From Rhodococcus tibetensis (lineage in GTDB: Bacteria; Actinomycetota; Actinomycetes; Mycobacteriales; Mycobacteriaceae), in the NCBI RefSeq assembly GCF_024438035.1, contig NZ_JANFQF010000007.1:1-64000 (forward strand): a DNA stretch of 64,000 nt, given 5' to 3'. Below, in pieces: positions 37,071-46,545 of this stretch (its first letter is position 1; every line of letters begins with the position of its first letter). The position numbers and the translations under genes are program-made. Under the pieces are notes generated by a model. That model was not told the origin of the DNA. It saw only the letters and a program-made list of their open reading frames with translations, and ran no database searches.

Positions 37071-37444
37071 TGTCGGTCTCCTTCATTCGATGAGTCGGGA
37101 TGTGACGATCGGCTCGGTTGGCGGTCCCGACGGTTCCCGCGAGCGAGTTCGGTGGCCAAAGCGTCGAGCGGCCCGCTCCAGAACCGCCGGAAGCCTTCGA
37201 GCCATTGATCCACTTCCTGCAGCGGCGCCGGCTCGACCGCGTAGAGACGCCTGGTGCCTTCGCGCCGGACCGTGGCGAACCCGTTCTCCCGAAGCACCCG
37301 CAGGTGTCCGGACACCGTCGGCTGCGAAATCCCGAATTCTGCTGCCGCGACTTCGGTCACCTGACCGGCCGAGCGCTCTCCTTCTGAAAGGAGTTCCAGA
37401 ATCCGCCGCCGGACGGGGTCGCCGAGAACGTCAAACGCGTGCAC
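37067..37444 (-). CDS. ArsR-family (helix-turn-helix) regulator
   Basis: 125 residues. AFDVLGDPVRRRILELLSEG and VTEVAAAEFGISQPTVSGHL, followed by RVLRENGFATVRREGTRRLY, is the winged helix-turn-helix of the ArsR/SmtB group. No metal cysteines are present, so it is a non-metal type linked to START-like partners. Residues after 85 are polar and probably disordered. An inverted repeat 8 bases upstream of its start suggests self-control. Confidence 0.9.
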   Translation of the reverse strand: MHAFDVLGDPVRRRILELLSEGERSAGQVTEVAAAEFGISQPTVSGHLRVLRENGFATVRREGTRRLYAVEPAPLQEVDQWLEGFRRFWSGPLDALATELARGNRRDRQPSRSSHPDSSNEGDRQ

Positions 37445-37452
37445 CTGTTCTT

Positions 37453-37474
37453 TATATCGGTTACTGCCAATATA
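37453..37474. promoter_or_regulatory. Operator-like inverted repeat ahead of the ArsR gene
   Basis: TATAT-GG-N6-CC-ATATA arms (with one mismatch per arm) sit 9 bases upstream of the ArsR start codon, the usual place and size for an ArsR dimer operator. It is also notably AT-rich against its surroundings. Confidence 0.6.
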
Positions 37475-37487
37475 GGCAAGGACCGAT

Positions 37488-37883
37488 TTACGCCTCGAGC
37501 AACCCCTTCAACCGCTGCAGGTCGGCGGTGACGGCCGAGGCGTCGGCGGTGAACTCGTCGGCGCCCATGCCGTCTCGTCGCCGGAGGGTGAAGACGACTT
37601 CGCTGTGTTCGCCGTCGGGGATGACGCGAACCGGGTTGTAGACGGTGTCACCGCCCGGGAGGGTGACGTTGTGGTCGAGCACTCCGAAGTCATTGGTCGG
37701 CGCGAAAGCGACGGATACTTGCCCCATCGGCGAATCGGCAACCCAGTGATCACCTTCACGAGTAATGGTGCTGCTCAACCCAGCGGCCCAGGCAGGGAGG
37801 TTGGCGGGGTCGCTCGCATAGGCGTAGACGTCGGCGGCGGTGCGGGAAATGAACACACTGACATGGGTCGATTCGCAGGTCAT
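37488..37883 (-). CDS. SRPBCC-family START-like protein
   Basis: 131 residues. THVSVFISRTAADVYAYASD, then NLPAWAAGLSSTITREGDHW and strands to VVFTLRRRDGM, ending in a long helix (FTADASAVTADLQRLKGLLE): a polyketide cyclase/dehydrase-like helix-grip domain. The start is uncertain: ATG 37883 has GGAGGT too close (one base), whereas ATG 37895 adds MLGG with a weak site. Ligand unknown. It is 43 bases downstream of the ArsR start region but on the same strand as the ArsR gene. Confidence 0.8.
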   Translation of the reverse strand: MTCESTHVSVFISRTAADVYAYASDPANLPAWAAGLSSTITREGDHWVADSPMGQVSVAFAPTNDFGVLDHNVTLPGGDTVYNPVRVIPDGEHSEVVFTLRRRDGMGADEFTADASAVTADLQRLKGLLEA

Positions 37884-38001
37884 ACCTCCCAGCATCCCTG
37901 TGCGCCGCCCGACGTGATTGAAGGAATCGGACCCGGGCGCGTCGGCGAAGATGTCTGAAACCTTCTATTCCACCGACGTCTTCCGAAGCTACCTTTGCGA
38001 C

Positions 38002-38403
38002 ATGACGAATCCCTCCTTCTCCGCCATCGAACTGGCAGTCCACGACCTCGCCGCGTCGTTGGCGTTCTACCGCCGCCTCGGCCTCGACATCCCCGCCGAG
38101 TCCGACGAGGCGCCGCACGTCGAGTTCGAATTTCCGGGCGGTATCCGACTGTTGTGGGACACCATCGAGACGATCCGATCGTTCGCGCCGGACTGGTCGA
38201 AACCCGAAGGTGGGCATCGGGTATCACTCGGATTCGACTGCGGCGGCCCGAAGGACGTGGACAAGGTATTCGATGAACTGACCGATGCCGGGTACCGCGG
38301 CCGCCATACGCCGTGGGACGCGCCGTGGGGTCAGCGTTACGCCACGATCGACGACCCGGACGGTAATCCCGTCGACCTGTTCGCCCCACTCACGACGACA
38401 TGA
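38002..38403 (+). CDS. Vicinal-oxygen-chelate (glyoxalase-like) protein
   Basis: 133 residues. AIELAVHDLAASLAFYRRLG and the closing YATIDDPDGNPVDLFAPL are the paired beta-alpha-beta-beta-beta units of a VOC/glyoxalase fold; candidate metal residues are in HVEFEFPGG and the DPDGN turn. Most small VOC proteins have no assigned substrate. ATG 38002 fits the first beta strand; the frame is open further upstream but without domain content. It converges with the AraC-like gene, overlapping by 14 bases. Confidence 0.83.
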   Translation: MTNPSFSAIELAVHDLAASLAFYRRLGLDIPAESDEAPHVEFEFPGGIRLLWDTIETIRSFAPDWSKPEGGHRVSLGFDCGGPKDVDKVFDELTDAGYRGRHTPWDAPWGQRYATIDDPDGNPVDLFAPLTTT

Positions 38404-39073
38404 CGAGTCGGCCGAAGGGGCGGCCGGTCAACTCGTGGGACTCGCGGATGAGGTGGGCTTGATCGGCGAAACCGGCCAAGCTTGCCGCCTCCGCGGCTGA
38501 CACCGAACCCGCCAACTCCATCGCCCACTGCAGCCTGAGAATGCGCGCAAGCACCTTCGGTCCGTACCCGAACTCGCGACGACACAGCCGGTGCAGCTGG
38601 CGTTCGCTGACACCGACACGGTCCGCCACCTCCCTTATCGGGCACTGACGCGCGAGCAAGTTCACGATCACCGGGATTCTGCCGTCCGACCTCGAAGCGA
38701 ACCGACGGCGGGCGGCAGCGAACTCCTCGAGTTGTGTGGCCGGGTCGGGGTGATCGGCGATCGCGGACAGGAGCCGCGCGGTGTCGTCGTTCCCCAGCAG
38801 GTCTGCGAGGGGCACCCGCGCGTTCGCCAGCTCGTCCGCCGGCGTCCCTAACAGGCGTGGCAGAGTGCCGGGCGAAAATCTCATTCCCACCAGCCGATCA
38901 CCAGGGCGAGTGCGTGCGATGTATGCCCGAGAATCCGGACCCGCCACGACCACATCACCGTCCATCCAGATGAGGTCCATGCAACCGTCGGGAAGGACTG
39001 CGCCGTCGCCTTCCACCGCGGTCTTCTCCCACACCACGGCGCCGGCGAAGGCGGAACTCCGCTCCGAGTACAT
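38390..39073 (-). CDS. AraC-family transcriptional regulator
   Basis: 227 residues. The N-terminal half (VVWEKTAVEGDGAVLPDGCM, DLIWMDGDVVVAGPDSRAY) is the DUF6597-like sensor found in AraC regulators of this type; FSPGTLPRLLG follows. The C-terminal ~95 residues hold two helix-turn-helix units: IREVADRVGVSERQLHRLCR and SAAEAASLAGFADQAHLIRE, then FGRLV. The effector is unknown. It may control the adjacent VOC gene. Confidence 0.88.
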   Translation of the reverse strand: MYSERSSAFAGAVVWEKTAVEGDGAVLPDGCMDLIWMDGDVVVAGPDSRAYIARTRPGDRLVGMRFSPGTLPRLLGTPADELANARVPLADLLGNDDTARLLSAIADHPDPATQLEEFAAARRRFASRSDGRIPVIVNLLARQCPIREVADRVGVSERQLHRLCRREFGYGPKVLARILRLQWAMELAGSVSAAEAASLAGFADQAHLIRESHELTGRPFGRLVMSS

Positions 39074-39106
39074 ACGCTCATGCTAGGTAAGTGGGTACGA
39101 CTCGGA

Positions 39107-39547
39107 CTACCTGCCGAAGCCTCCCCGCACGACTCTCGGTTCAGGCTGCACCCCGTGGTGAAGCTCCTCGAGCGCTCGCAGACGGATATCACCGACCACG
39201 GGGCCGGCGGACGCTCCGGGCACCCAGTCGCCCAGATCCGCAACCGCTTCGACAACCCGGTCTGCACATCGGGTGGGCTCGGGTGCCCGTCCGATCCCGA
39301 GGCCCTCGATGATCACCACGTTCCCGCCCGTGAGGCCGTGAACACCGACTGACCACCCGAAGTGGCGGTTCCAGGCGAGAACGACCTTCCGGCCCCGGTA
39401 GCAGGGAATTTCCGAGGACAGCGTGAGGACCGCGTCGAAGGCGGGGCCCTGCCACCACTCGACCGTGTCCGCTTCCACCGTCGCAGCAACGGACCGGATG
39501 TACTCGACAACATTGTCGGCACCGGCAGGCCGGAGCGCTCCGTTCAT
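39107..39547 (-). CDS. DUF6292-like protein of unknown function
   Basis: 146 residues from ATG 39547. VVEYIRSVAATVEADTVEW, then FDAVLTLSSEIPCYRGRKVV and LAWNRHFGWSVGVHG are the pattern of the DUF6292 family (strands around a W-x-x-x-x-G-W centre). These small proteins are widespread in actinomycetes near regulators but have no known role. A GGTGGGGG ribosome-like stretch precedes the start. Family assignment is from pattern memory only. Confidence 0.65.
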   Translation of the reverse strand: MNGALRPAGADNVVEYIRSVAATVEADTVEWWQGPAFDAVLTLSSEIPCYRGRKVVLAWNRHFGWSVGVHGLTGGNVVIIEGLGIGRAPEPTRCADRVVEAVADLGDWVPGASAGPVVGDIRLRALEELHHGVQPEPRVVRGGFGR

Positions 39548-39723
39548 GATTCGACCCCCACCTTCGACGAATCCGGCGGCGTAGTGGCCGGCGGATTCGT
39601 GCATCTGCGCCTTCAGTTACCCGCTGCACTGCTGAGCGGGGTCGGAACCCGCCAGCGGGTTCGTCTCATCAGGTATTCGGCGCCGAACAGGCTGCGGACG
39701 GGATCGACTTCACATCGGAAACG

Positions 39724-39761
39724 ACAAGAGCCACGAACTCGTCCGAGTTCGTGGCTCTTGT
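39724..39761 (-). terminator. Terminator hairpin after tRNA-Leu
   Basis: An 18-bp perfect stem (39724-39741 with 39744-39761, TC loop centre) lies 22 bases beyond the tRNA 3' end on the minus strand, followed by a short T-rich run (CGTTTCC). Confidence 0.8.
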
Positions 39762-39783
39762 TGTCGCGGTTCGAAAACCGCTG

Positions 39784-39869
39784 TGGTGGGCGAAGGGGGA
39801 CTTGAACCCCCACGTCCCGAAGGACACTGGCACCTGAAGCCAGCGCGTCTGCCATTCCGCCACTCGCCC
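39784..39869 (-). tRNA. tRNA-Leu (anticodon CAG)
   Basis: 86 bases with encoded CCA (39784-39786). The 7-bp acceptor stem GGGCGAG/TTCGCCC closes, the anticodon loop reads TTCAGGT giving CAG, and a type II variable arm (GTGTCCTTCGGGACGT) and the TTCAAGT T-loop are present. It reads CUG codons. Confidence 0.95.
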
Positions 39870-40128
39870 GAGCGACTGGAGAACATTATCACGGGGCCGT
39901 CGAAAATCGCGATTCGTACTGGTCAAGCCCGGAAATCCCCACAAAAACACTCGTCCGGACAAAGACCGATATCATGCTAGTGCGTAGACCCGTGCGGTGA
40001 CTCGACACAATGACAGTACCGTGGGATATACGCATGGAAGTGTCGCGACACGGACCTGGTCACGGCACAACCGACACCGCGTCGAACAGGTCGCAGGCCG
40101 ACGAGCGAGACACCGTAGGGAGGTTCCG

Positions 40129-41415
40129 ATGGGGATAGTGCAACGCTTCGAGCGGAAGCTCCAGGGCGCAGTGGGTGACGCGTTCGCTCGGGTCTTCGGC
40201 GGTGGCGTGGTGCCGCAGGAAGTGGAAGCGGCACTCCAGCAGGAGGCCGCCGATCGCATCCAGGAGTTGGAGGGTGGCCATCTGCTCGCTCCCAACAGCT
40301 ACGTCATTGCCATCAACAACTCGGACCACGAAGAGCTTGCCGCCGACAGAGACCTGACGGTCAAAGCCTTCTCCCGTCACCTCGAAGACTTCATTCGCGA
40401 CCAGGGCTGGCAGACGTATGGTCCCATTCATGTCGCGTTCGAACCATCGCCTTCACTGCACACCGGGCAGTTCCGCACCCGGGGTTCGGTGGATCCGGAT
40501 GCAGGTCGCCCAGGAGCGACCCCACCGGGGCGACCCGAACCGCCGCGCGGTCCCGCACCGCGACCACAGGCACCGTTTGTACCCGTCACGTCGAACCCAG
40601 GAGCTGGCCCCATGACGCAGAACTCAGGCTACGACCCCAGCCGCGAACCAGCGGGCAACCGTAAGCCCGACCCGCAGTACGCGCGCAACGGTCACGCCCA
40701 TGCGGGCCAGGATCAGGGATATCCGCCTGGCTACCAGAACGGTTACGACCGGGGCGGCTACCCGCAGGGCGGATACGACCAGCAGCAGCCTTACCCCGAG
40801 GCGCCGCGTGGCGGCTACCCGCAGGAGCAGGCCTACGGTCAGGCTTACGAGCAGGCACCGCAGGCGCCCGGGTACGAGCAGCCCGCCGACGAGGGCTACG
40901 ACTACCGCGAGGCCGGTTACGCCCAGGACTACCAGGGTGGCTACGACCAGGCCGCTCCCGCGCGCTACCCGGACGGCACCTACGCCGAAGCCGGCTACCA
41001 GCAACCGCAGGGTTACGACCGCGGCGGGTACCAGCAGGGCGGGTACGACCAGCAGGCCTACGACCAGGGCTACTCGGACTACGACCAGGGCGGCTACAAC
41101 CAGCAGGCCTACCCACCCGAGGGGCACACGTACACCGCGACGCTGCAGCTCGAAGACGGTAGTGGACGCCACTTCCAGCTGCGCGAAGGCAACAACATCA
41201 TCGGTCGCGGCCAGGAGGCGCAGTTCCGCCTGCCCGACACCGGAGTGTCCCGTCGCCACATCGACATCCGCTGGGACGGCCAGGTCGCAATGCTGTCCGA
41301 CCTGGGGTCCACCAACGGGACCACAGTCAACGGTGCTCCTGTCCAGGATTGGCAGCTCGCCGACGGCGACATCATCCGGGCGGGGCACTCGGAGATCCTG
41401 GTTCGAATCCTCTGA
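40129..41415 (+). CDS. fhaA: FHA-domain protein FhaA with DUF3662 N-terminus
   Basis: 428 residues. The start MGIVQRFERKLQGAVGDAFA and the whole N-terminal ~115 residues match the DUF3662/FhaA N-domain. Residues ~150-335 are a low-complexity Tyr/Gly/Gln/Asp linker with many GGY(D)QQ-type repeats. The C-terminal FHA domain (about 340-428) shows NIIGRGQEAQFRLPDTGVSR and LSDLGSTNGTTVNG, the phosphothreonine-binding core. In mycobacteria FhaA binds the PknB-phosphorylated pseudokinase MviN and restrains peptidoglycan synthesis. GTAGGGAGG is 7 bases before ATG 40129. Confidence 0.95.
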   Translation: MGIVQRFERKLQGAVGDAFARVFGGGVVPQEVEAALQQEAADRIQELEGGHLLAPNSYVIAINNSDHEELAADRDLTVKAFSRHLEDFIRDQGWQTYGPIHVAFEPSPSLHTGQFRTRGSVDPDAGRPGATPPGRPEPPRGPAPRPQAPFVPVTSNPGAGPMTQNSGYDPSREPAGNRKPDPQYARNGHAHAGQDQGYPPGYQNGYDRGGYPQGGYDQQQPYPEAPRGGYPQEQAYGQAYEQAPQAPGYEQPADEGYDYREAGYAQDYQGGYDQAAPARYPDGTYAEAGYQQPQGYDRGGYQQGGYDQQAYDQGYSDYDQGGYNQQAYPPEGHTYTATLQLEDGSGRHFQLREGNNIIGRGQEAQFRLPDTGVSRRHIDIRWDGQVAMLSDLGSTNGTTVNGAPVQDWQLADGDIIRAGHSEILVRIL

Positions 41416-41484
41416 GGCGAAGCCGACCGGACTTCCCGAGGCGAAGTCGACCGACTGCCCTGAGACGAAGCCGACACAACTTAT
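41413..41484 (+). repeat. Three degenerate 24-bp tandem units after fhaA
   Basis: Units at 41413, 41437 and 41461 share TGAG(G/A)CGAAG(C/T)CGAC; the first includes the fhaA stop codon. Read in another frame they give SEAKPTG, PEAKSTD and PETKPTQ, suggesting a lost or out-of-frame C-terminal repeat region. Confidence 0.6.
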
Positions 41485-41692
41485 CCGGACCGCTTGCCGA
41501 TACCCTTCCGAGACGGGTTCGATACTCGACCGACACCGCGTCGGAGGCCGTGTCGGAGGTAACACGGTGGCGACTCCGTATCGTTGGGGGCTGTCCGTAT
41601 CCTGATCGCAGGGTGCGGATTGCCCCTATGATGCTGCGAGAAAAAGACGCCGGAGACTCGACCGTTCCGGTAACAGAAGGAGGTGGACTGCC

Positions 41693-42157
41693 GTGCAAGG
41701 TTTGATTCTGCAACTCACGCGAGCAGGCTTTCTGCTTCTGCTGTGGCTCTTCGTGTGGTCCGTGCTGAGAGCACTCCGAGGCGATATCTATGCAGGTTCC
41801 GGCGTTCGGGTTCCGCCCCGATACTCCCGCACCGGCAACGTCCTCCCTTCCCTGGGTAAGACGAAGACGGCAAAGTATCTGGTGGTCACGCAGGGTGGCT
41901 TGGCGGGCACTCGCATCACCCTGGGTACCCAGCCGGTTCTGATCGGCCGGGCCGACGACTCCACTCTCGTACTCACCGACGACTACGCCTCCACCCGGCA
42001 CGCCCGGCTCTCTCCGCGGGGTGCCGACTGGTATGTCGAAGACCTCGGCTCCACCAACGGCACCTACCTCGACCGTGCCAAGGTCACCACATCTGTCCGC
42101 GTGCCGCTCGGTACTCCCGTACGCGTCGGCAAGACGGTAATCGAGTTGCGCCCGTGA
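41693..42157 (+). CDS. fhaB: FHA-domain membrane protein FhaB
   Basis: 154 residues. One N-terminal membrane helix (LTRAGFLLLLWLFVWSVL), a short linker, then an FHA domain: VLIGRADDSTLVLTDDYAST and RHARLSPRG, VEDLGSTNGTYLDR. In mycobacteria the phosphorylated form (FipA/FhaB) recruits FtsZ and FtsQ and links kinase signals to division. Strong ribosome site AGAAGGAGG (41676-41684) before GTG 41693. First gene of the tight block fhaB-pstP-rodA-pbpA-pknA-pknB, separated from fhaA by 277 bases. Confidence 0.94.
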   Translation: MQGLILQLTRAGFLLLLWLFVWSVLRALRGDIYAGSGVRVPPRYSRTGNVLPSLGKTKTAKYLVVTQGGLAGTRITLGTQPVLIGRADDSTLVLTDDYASTRHARLSPRGADWYVEDLGSTNGTYLDRAKVTTSVRVPLGTPVRVGKTVIELRP

Positions 42158-43605
42158 CCCTCGTACTCCGTTATGCCGCCCGCAGCGACCGTGGCCTCGT
42201 CCGATCCAACAACGAAGACTCGGTGTACGCCGGTGCTCGGCTGCTGGCGCTGGCGGACGGTATGGGTGGTCATGCGGCAGGTGAGGTCGCCTCGCAGTTG
42301 ATGATTGCGGCGCTTGCACATCTCGATGACGACGAGCCCGGTGAAGACCTCCTGGGCAAGTTGGAGGCCGCCACGCGTGAGGGCAACGACTCCATCGCCG
42401 ACCACGTCGAGGAAGATCCGGAACTCGACGGCATGGGCACGACGCTCACCGCAATCCTCTTCTCCGGGAGCAAACTCGGACTGGTTCACATCGGCGACTC
42501 GCGCGCGTACCTCCTGCGCGACAACACCCTGACCCAGATCACGCGCGATGACACGTTCGTGCAGTCCCTCGTCGACGAGGGACGGATCACGGCGGAACAG
42601 GCACACACCCACCCGCAGCGTTCGCTCATCATGCGGGCGCTCACGGGCAACGAGATCGAGCCGACACTCACCGTCCGCGAGGCCCGCGCCGGTGACCGTT
42701 ATCTGCTGTGCTCCGACGGTCTCTCGGATGTGGTGAGTGACGAGACCATCGAGAACACGATGCGTGAGGGCAGTCAGGACGAGTGCGCCGACCGGCTCAT
42801 CGAACTCGCGTTGCGCAGCGGTGGTCCCGACAACGTGACGGTCGTGGTCGCCGACGTCATCGACCTCGACTACGGGCAGAGCCACCCGATCGTGGCCGGG
42901 GCCGCATCCGCCGACGACGACGAGGACGCCCCACCGCCCAACACTGCCGCAGGCCGTGCCGCAGCGATGAGGCCGCCCCGCGCGACGCCCAAACGCGTCG
43001 TCCCCCAGGCCGAGGAAGCACCGACGAAGAAGAAGCGCCACCGCATGTGGTGGGCGGCACTGGCGCTCGGTCTGATCGTCGTGGTCGCCGTCGCTGCCTT
43101 CGTAGGGCGGGCATTGGTCCGCAACAACTACTACGTCGGCGCCGACGGCGAACGTGTGACCGTGCTCCGTGGTGTTCCGGGTTCGGTGCTGGGCTACTCG
43201 CTGCAAGAGGCCAACCTCGTCGGTTGTGTCACCGACACCGGTTCCCTGACGCTGATGTCGCCCACCGACTCCCCGAACGGTTGCACCATTCTCCAGGTGG
43301 ACGACCTTCAGCCGTCCGCCCGTGAACAGGTTCGCGCCGGATTGCCCTCGGGCAAACTCGACGACGTCCGGGACCAGATGACACGGCTGGCCGACAACGA
43401 TCTGCTGCCCGTCTGCGAGTCGCAGCCGGCCACGACGACCACCACAACCCCTGCGCCCGTTCCGTCACCTACTCCGGAGCCTTCGCCTGCGACGCCTGCT
43501 CCGCCGGCGCCCACTCCAGAGACGGCTGTCACGCCGACTCCCACCGCCACACCGACGCCGACCGCGACCCAGGTCCCCGGTCAGAACTGCAGGACGGCTA
43601 GCTGA
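42154..43605 (+). CDS. pstP: Membrane-bound Ser/Thr phosphatase PstP
   Basis: 483 residues. PP2C motifs: [41 protein letters not shown] and [11 protein letters not shown] supply the metal-binding Asp residues of a manganese-dependent phosphatase. A membrane helix at about 296-318 ([19 protein letters not shown]) separates it from an outside ~160-residue part ending in a Thr/Pro-rich tail ([14 protein letters not shown]). It reverses phosphorylation by PknA and PknB. The start overlaps fhaB in GTGA and the end shares a base with rodA. Confidence 0.96.
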   Translation: MTLVLRYAARSDRGLVRSNNEDSVYAGARLLALADGMGGHAAGEVASQLMIAALAHLDDDEPGEDLLGKLEAATREGNDSIADHVEEDPELDGMGTTLTAILFSGSKLGLVHIGDSRAYLLRDNTLTQITRDDTFVQSLVDEGRITAEQAHTHPQRSLIMRALTGNEIEPTLTVREARAGDRYLLCSDGLSDVVSDETIENTMREGSQDECADRLIELALRSGGPDNVTVVVADVIDLDYGQSHPIVAGAASADDDEDAPPPNTAAGRAAAMRPPRATPKRVVPQAEEAPTKKKRHRMWWAALALGLIVVVAVAAFVGRALVRNNYYVGADGERVTVLRGVPGSVLGYSLQEANLVGCVTDTGSLTLMSPTDSPNGCTILQVDDLQPSAREQVRAGLPSGKLDDVRDQMTRLADNDLLPVCESQPATTTTTTPAPVPSPTPEPSPATPAPPAPTPETAVTPTPTATPTPTATQVPGQNCRTAS

Positions 43606-45059
43606 TGTCCGTCGCAAGTGCATCACCGGGGGCGCAGTTTCCCAGTCCACCGGGCGGGTTCGCACCAGCCCCCGTTCAATCGACGCGTCGAAACACCGAG
43701 TTGATCCTCATCGGTCTCGCGATTCTGATCACGACGCTGTCGCTGGTGTTGGTCGAGGCCAGCCAGGAGCAGAGCATCACCTGGGATCTCGGCAAGTACG
43801 CCGCCGCGTACGCAGCACTGTTTCTCATCGCGCACCTCGCGGTCCGGCGGTTCGCGCCGTATGCGGACCCGCTGATTCTTCCGATCGTCGCGTTGCTCAA
43901 CGGCCTCGGGCTGGTGTTGATTCACCGTCTCGATCTGGCCGACGCCCAGTCGGCCCAGTACTTCGGGCTGCCCGTCCCGTCGCCCGACGCCAACCAGCAG
44001 GTGCTGTGGACGACCCTGGCCATCGCGGGATTCGTGGCGGTTCTGGTGTTACTCAAGGACTATCGACTCCTGGCCCGCTACAGCTACACGCTGGGTCTGG
44101 CCGGACTGGTCTTCCTCGCGATTCCCGCCGTCCTGCCGTCGAGCTTCTCCGAGGTGAACGGCGCGAAAATTTGGATCCGGCTTCCCGGCTTCAGCATTCA
44201 GCCCGGTGAGTTCGCCAAGATCCTGCTCATCATCTTCTTCGCGTCCGTCCTGGTCGCGAAGCGTGACCTGTTCACCACTGCCGGCAAGCACATCTTCGGT
44301 ATGGACCTGCCCCGCGCCCGAGACCTCGGCCCGATCCTCCTCGCCTGGATGGTGTCGGTGGGTGTGCTGGTGTTCGAGAAAGACCTCGGGACGTCGCTGT
44401 TGCTGTTCAGCACCATTTTGGTGATGCTCTACATCGCCACCGAACGCGTCGGCTGGCTACTCATCGGCGGCGGGCTCCTCGCGATCGGCTTCTTCTTTGC
44501 GTACCACCTCTTCGGTCACGTCCGGGTGCGGGTCAGCACGTGGCTCGACCCGCTGGCCGACTACAACAACACCGGATACCAGATCTCGCAGTCGCTGTTC
44601 GGGCTCGCGACCGGTGGCGTCGCCGGAACCGGACTCGGCAGCGGCCGGCCCGCGCAGGTGCCGTTCGCGAAGACCGACTTCATCGTGGCCACGATCGGGG
44701 AGGAACTGGGTCTCATCGGCCTCGCCGCCGTGTTGATGCTGTTCCTGATTCTCGTCATCCGCGGCCTACGCACCGCGCTCGCGGTTCGGGACAGCTTCGG
44801 CAAGCTCCTCGCCGCCGGACTGTCGTTCACCATCGCGGTGCAGGTGTTCGTGGTCGTCGGTGGCGTCACCAAGCTGATTCCCCTCACCGGACTGACCACT
44901 CCGTTCATGTCGTACGGTGGGTCGTCGTTGCTGGCCAACTACCTTTTGCTGGCCATTCTGATCAAGATCTCGGACGCCGCCCGTGAGCCGGCCGTCCCGA
45001 AGAAGAAGGGTCCCGCCCCTATCGCCGACGCTCCGACCGAGATGGTGCCGCGCCCATGA
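43605..45059 (+). CDS. rodA: SEDS glycosyltransferase RodA (FtsW/RodA/SpoVE)
   Basis: 484 residues with about twelve membrane helices. Family motifs: [51 protein letters not shown] and [13 protein letters not shown]. RodA polymerises lipid II glycan and works with a class B transpeptidase, here encoded by the next gene. The ATG overlaps the pstP stop (TGATG), and the stop overlaps the pbpA start (ATGA). Confidence 0.96.
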   Translation: MSVASASPGAQFPSPPGGFAPAPVQSTRRNTELILIGLAILITTLSLVLVEASQEQSITWDLGKYAAAYAALFLIAHLAVRRFAPYADPLILPIVALLNGLGLVLIHRLDLADAQSAQYFGLPVPSPDANQQVLWTTLAIAGFVAVLVLLKDYRLLARYSYTLGLAGLVFLAIPAVLPSSFSEVNGAKIWIRLPGFSIQPGEFAKILLIIFFASVLVAKRDLFTTAGKHIFGMDLPRARDLGPILLAWMVSVGVLVFEKDLGTSLLLFSTILVMLYIATERVGWLLIGGGLLAIGFFFAYHLFGHVRVRVSTWLDPLADYNNTGYQISQSLFGLATGGVAGTGLGSGRPAQVPFAKTDFIVATIGEELGLIGLAAVLMLFLILVIRGLRTALAVRDSFGKLLAAGLSFTIAVQVFVVVGGVTKLIPLTGLTTPFMSYGGSSLLANYLLLAILIKISDAAREPAVPKKKGPAPIADAPTEMVPRP

Positions 45060-46543
45060 ACACACCTTTGCGCCGCGTCGCGATCGCTGTGATGGTAATG
45101 GTGGTCGCCCTCCTCGCCAACGCCACCTATGTGCAAGTCATCAAGGCGGACGACCTCCGGGCCGACCCCCGGAACTCGCGCGTCCTCCTCGACGAGTACT
45201 CCCGCCAGCGCGGTCAGATTTCCGCCGCGGGACAGGTGCTCGCGGCGTCCGTGCCCACCGAAGACCGCTACAAGTACCTGCGGACGTACCCGCCGAACCC
45301 GGCCGCGCCGTCGAGCCCACTGGCCAACGCACCCGTCACGGGCTTCTACTCCATGCAGTACGGCAGCACAGGACTCGAGCGGGCCGAGGATCCGGTGCTC
45401 AACGGCTCCGACAACCGCTTGTTCGGCCGCCGGTTCTTCGATTTGGTGTCGGGTCGTGATCCGCGCGGCGGCAACGTCGTCACCACGATCAACCCGGTGA
45501 TGCAGCAAGTCGCGTACGACCAGTTGACGTCGAAGGGCTATACGGGATCCGTCGTCGCGATCGAGCCGAGCACCGGCCGGATCCTGACGATGGTGAGCAC
45601 CCCGAGCTACGACCCGAACCTCCTCGCGAGCCACGACGGCACCGAGACCACTCAGGCGTGGGAGGCACTCAACGCCGACCCCGACAAGCCCCTGCTCAAT
45701 CGGGCTGTCTCACAGACCTATCCACCGGGCTCCACATTCAAGGTCGTCGTCACCGCGGCTGCACTCGGCGCCGGGGCCACCCCGGACGACCAGTTGACGG
45801 CGGCTCCGCAGATCACCCTTCCCGACACTGCGACGACGCTCGAGAACTACAACGGTTCCACCTGCGGTGGTGCACCGACGGCGTCGCTGCGCGAGGCACT
45901 CGCCAGGTCGTGCAACACGGCGTTCGTCGAACTCGGCATCAAGACAGGGGCCGACGCCCTCACCGATCAGGCCGCGGCTCTAGGTGTCGGCGGTCAGATG
46001 GCGGGTGTCCCGTTCCCGGTCGCGGACAGCACGGTGGGGTCGATTCCCGACGACGCCGCACTCGGTCAGAGCAGTATCGGCCAGCGAGACGTGGCACTGA
46101 CACCCCTACAGAACGCGATGATTGCCGCTACCGTCGCCAACGGCGGCGTGCGCATGCAGCCCCAGCTGGTATCGGACCTGCAGGGACCCGACCTGTCCGA
46201 ACTCGCAACCACCGACCCGGTGTCCGAGGGTCAGGCGATGTCACCACAGGTGGCCGCGACTCTAACAGATCTGATGATCGGTTCCGAGAACAACACCAGC
46301 GGGGCGGGCAAGATCCCCGGCGTTCAGATCGCGTCGAAGACGGGAACTGCGGAGCACGGAACCGACCCGCGGAACACACCGCCCCATGCCTGGTACATCG
46401 CTTTTGCGCCCGCACAGAACCCGACGGTGGCGATCGCGGTGATCGTCGAGGACGGCGGAGATCGAGCACTGGCCGCAACCGGCGGCTCGGTGGCTGCACC
46501 AATCGGGCGTGCCGTCATCGCAGCCGGACTACAAGGGGGCTGA
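45056..46543 (+). CDS. pbpA: Class B penicillin-binding protein PbpA
   Basis: 495 residues. One N-terminal anchor ([16 protein letters not shown]), then a dimer/pedestal region and the transpeptidase domain with SxxK at Ser226 (PPGSTFKVV), the SCN-type motif RSCNTAF and KTG in SKTGTAEH. It cross-links peptide stems made by RodA during elongation and septation. The gene start and end are tied to its neighbours by 4- and 3-base junctions. Confidence 0.96.
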   Translation: MNTPLRRVAIAVMVMVVALLANATYVQVIKADDLRADPRNSRVLLDEYSRQRGQISAAGQVLAASVPTEDRYKYLRTYPPNPAAPSSPLANAPVTGFYSMQYGSTGLERAEDPVLNGSDNRLFGRRFFDLVSGRDPRGGNVVTTINPVMQQVAYDQLTSKGYTGSVVAIEPSTGRILTMVSTPSYDPNLLASHDGTETTQAWEALNADPDKPLLNRAVSQTYPPGSTFKVVVTAAALGAGATPDDQLTAAPQITLPDTATTLENYNGSTCGGAPTASLREALARSCNTAFVELGIKTGADALTDQAAALGVGGQMAGVPFPVADSTVGSIPDDAALGQSSIGQRDVALTPLQNAMIAATVANGGVRMQPQLVSDLQGPDLSELATTDPVSEGQAMSPQVAATLTDLMIGSENNTSGAGKIPGVQIASKTGTAEHGTDPRNTPPHAWYIAFAPAQNPTVAIAVIVEDGGDRALAATGGSVAAPIGRAVIAAGLQGG

Positions 46544-46545
46544 TT

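Noticed and set aside
39997..40128. Longer upstream start for fhaA
   Set aside because: The added 44 residues are not FhaA-like; ATG 40129 has a good ribosome site and the family N-terminus.
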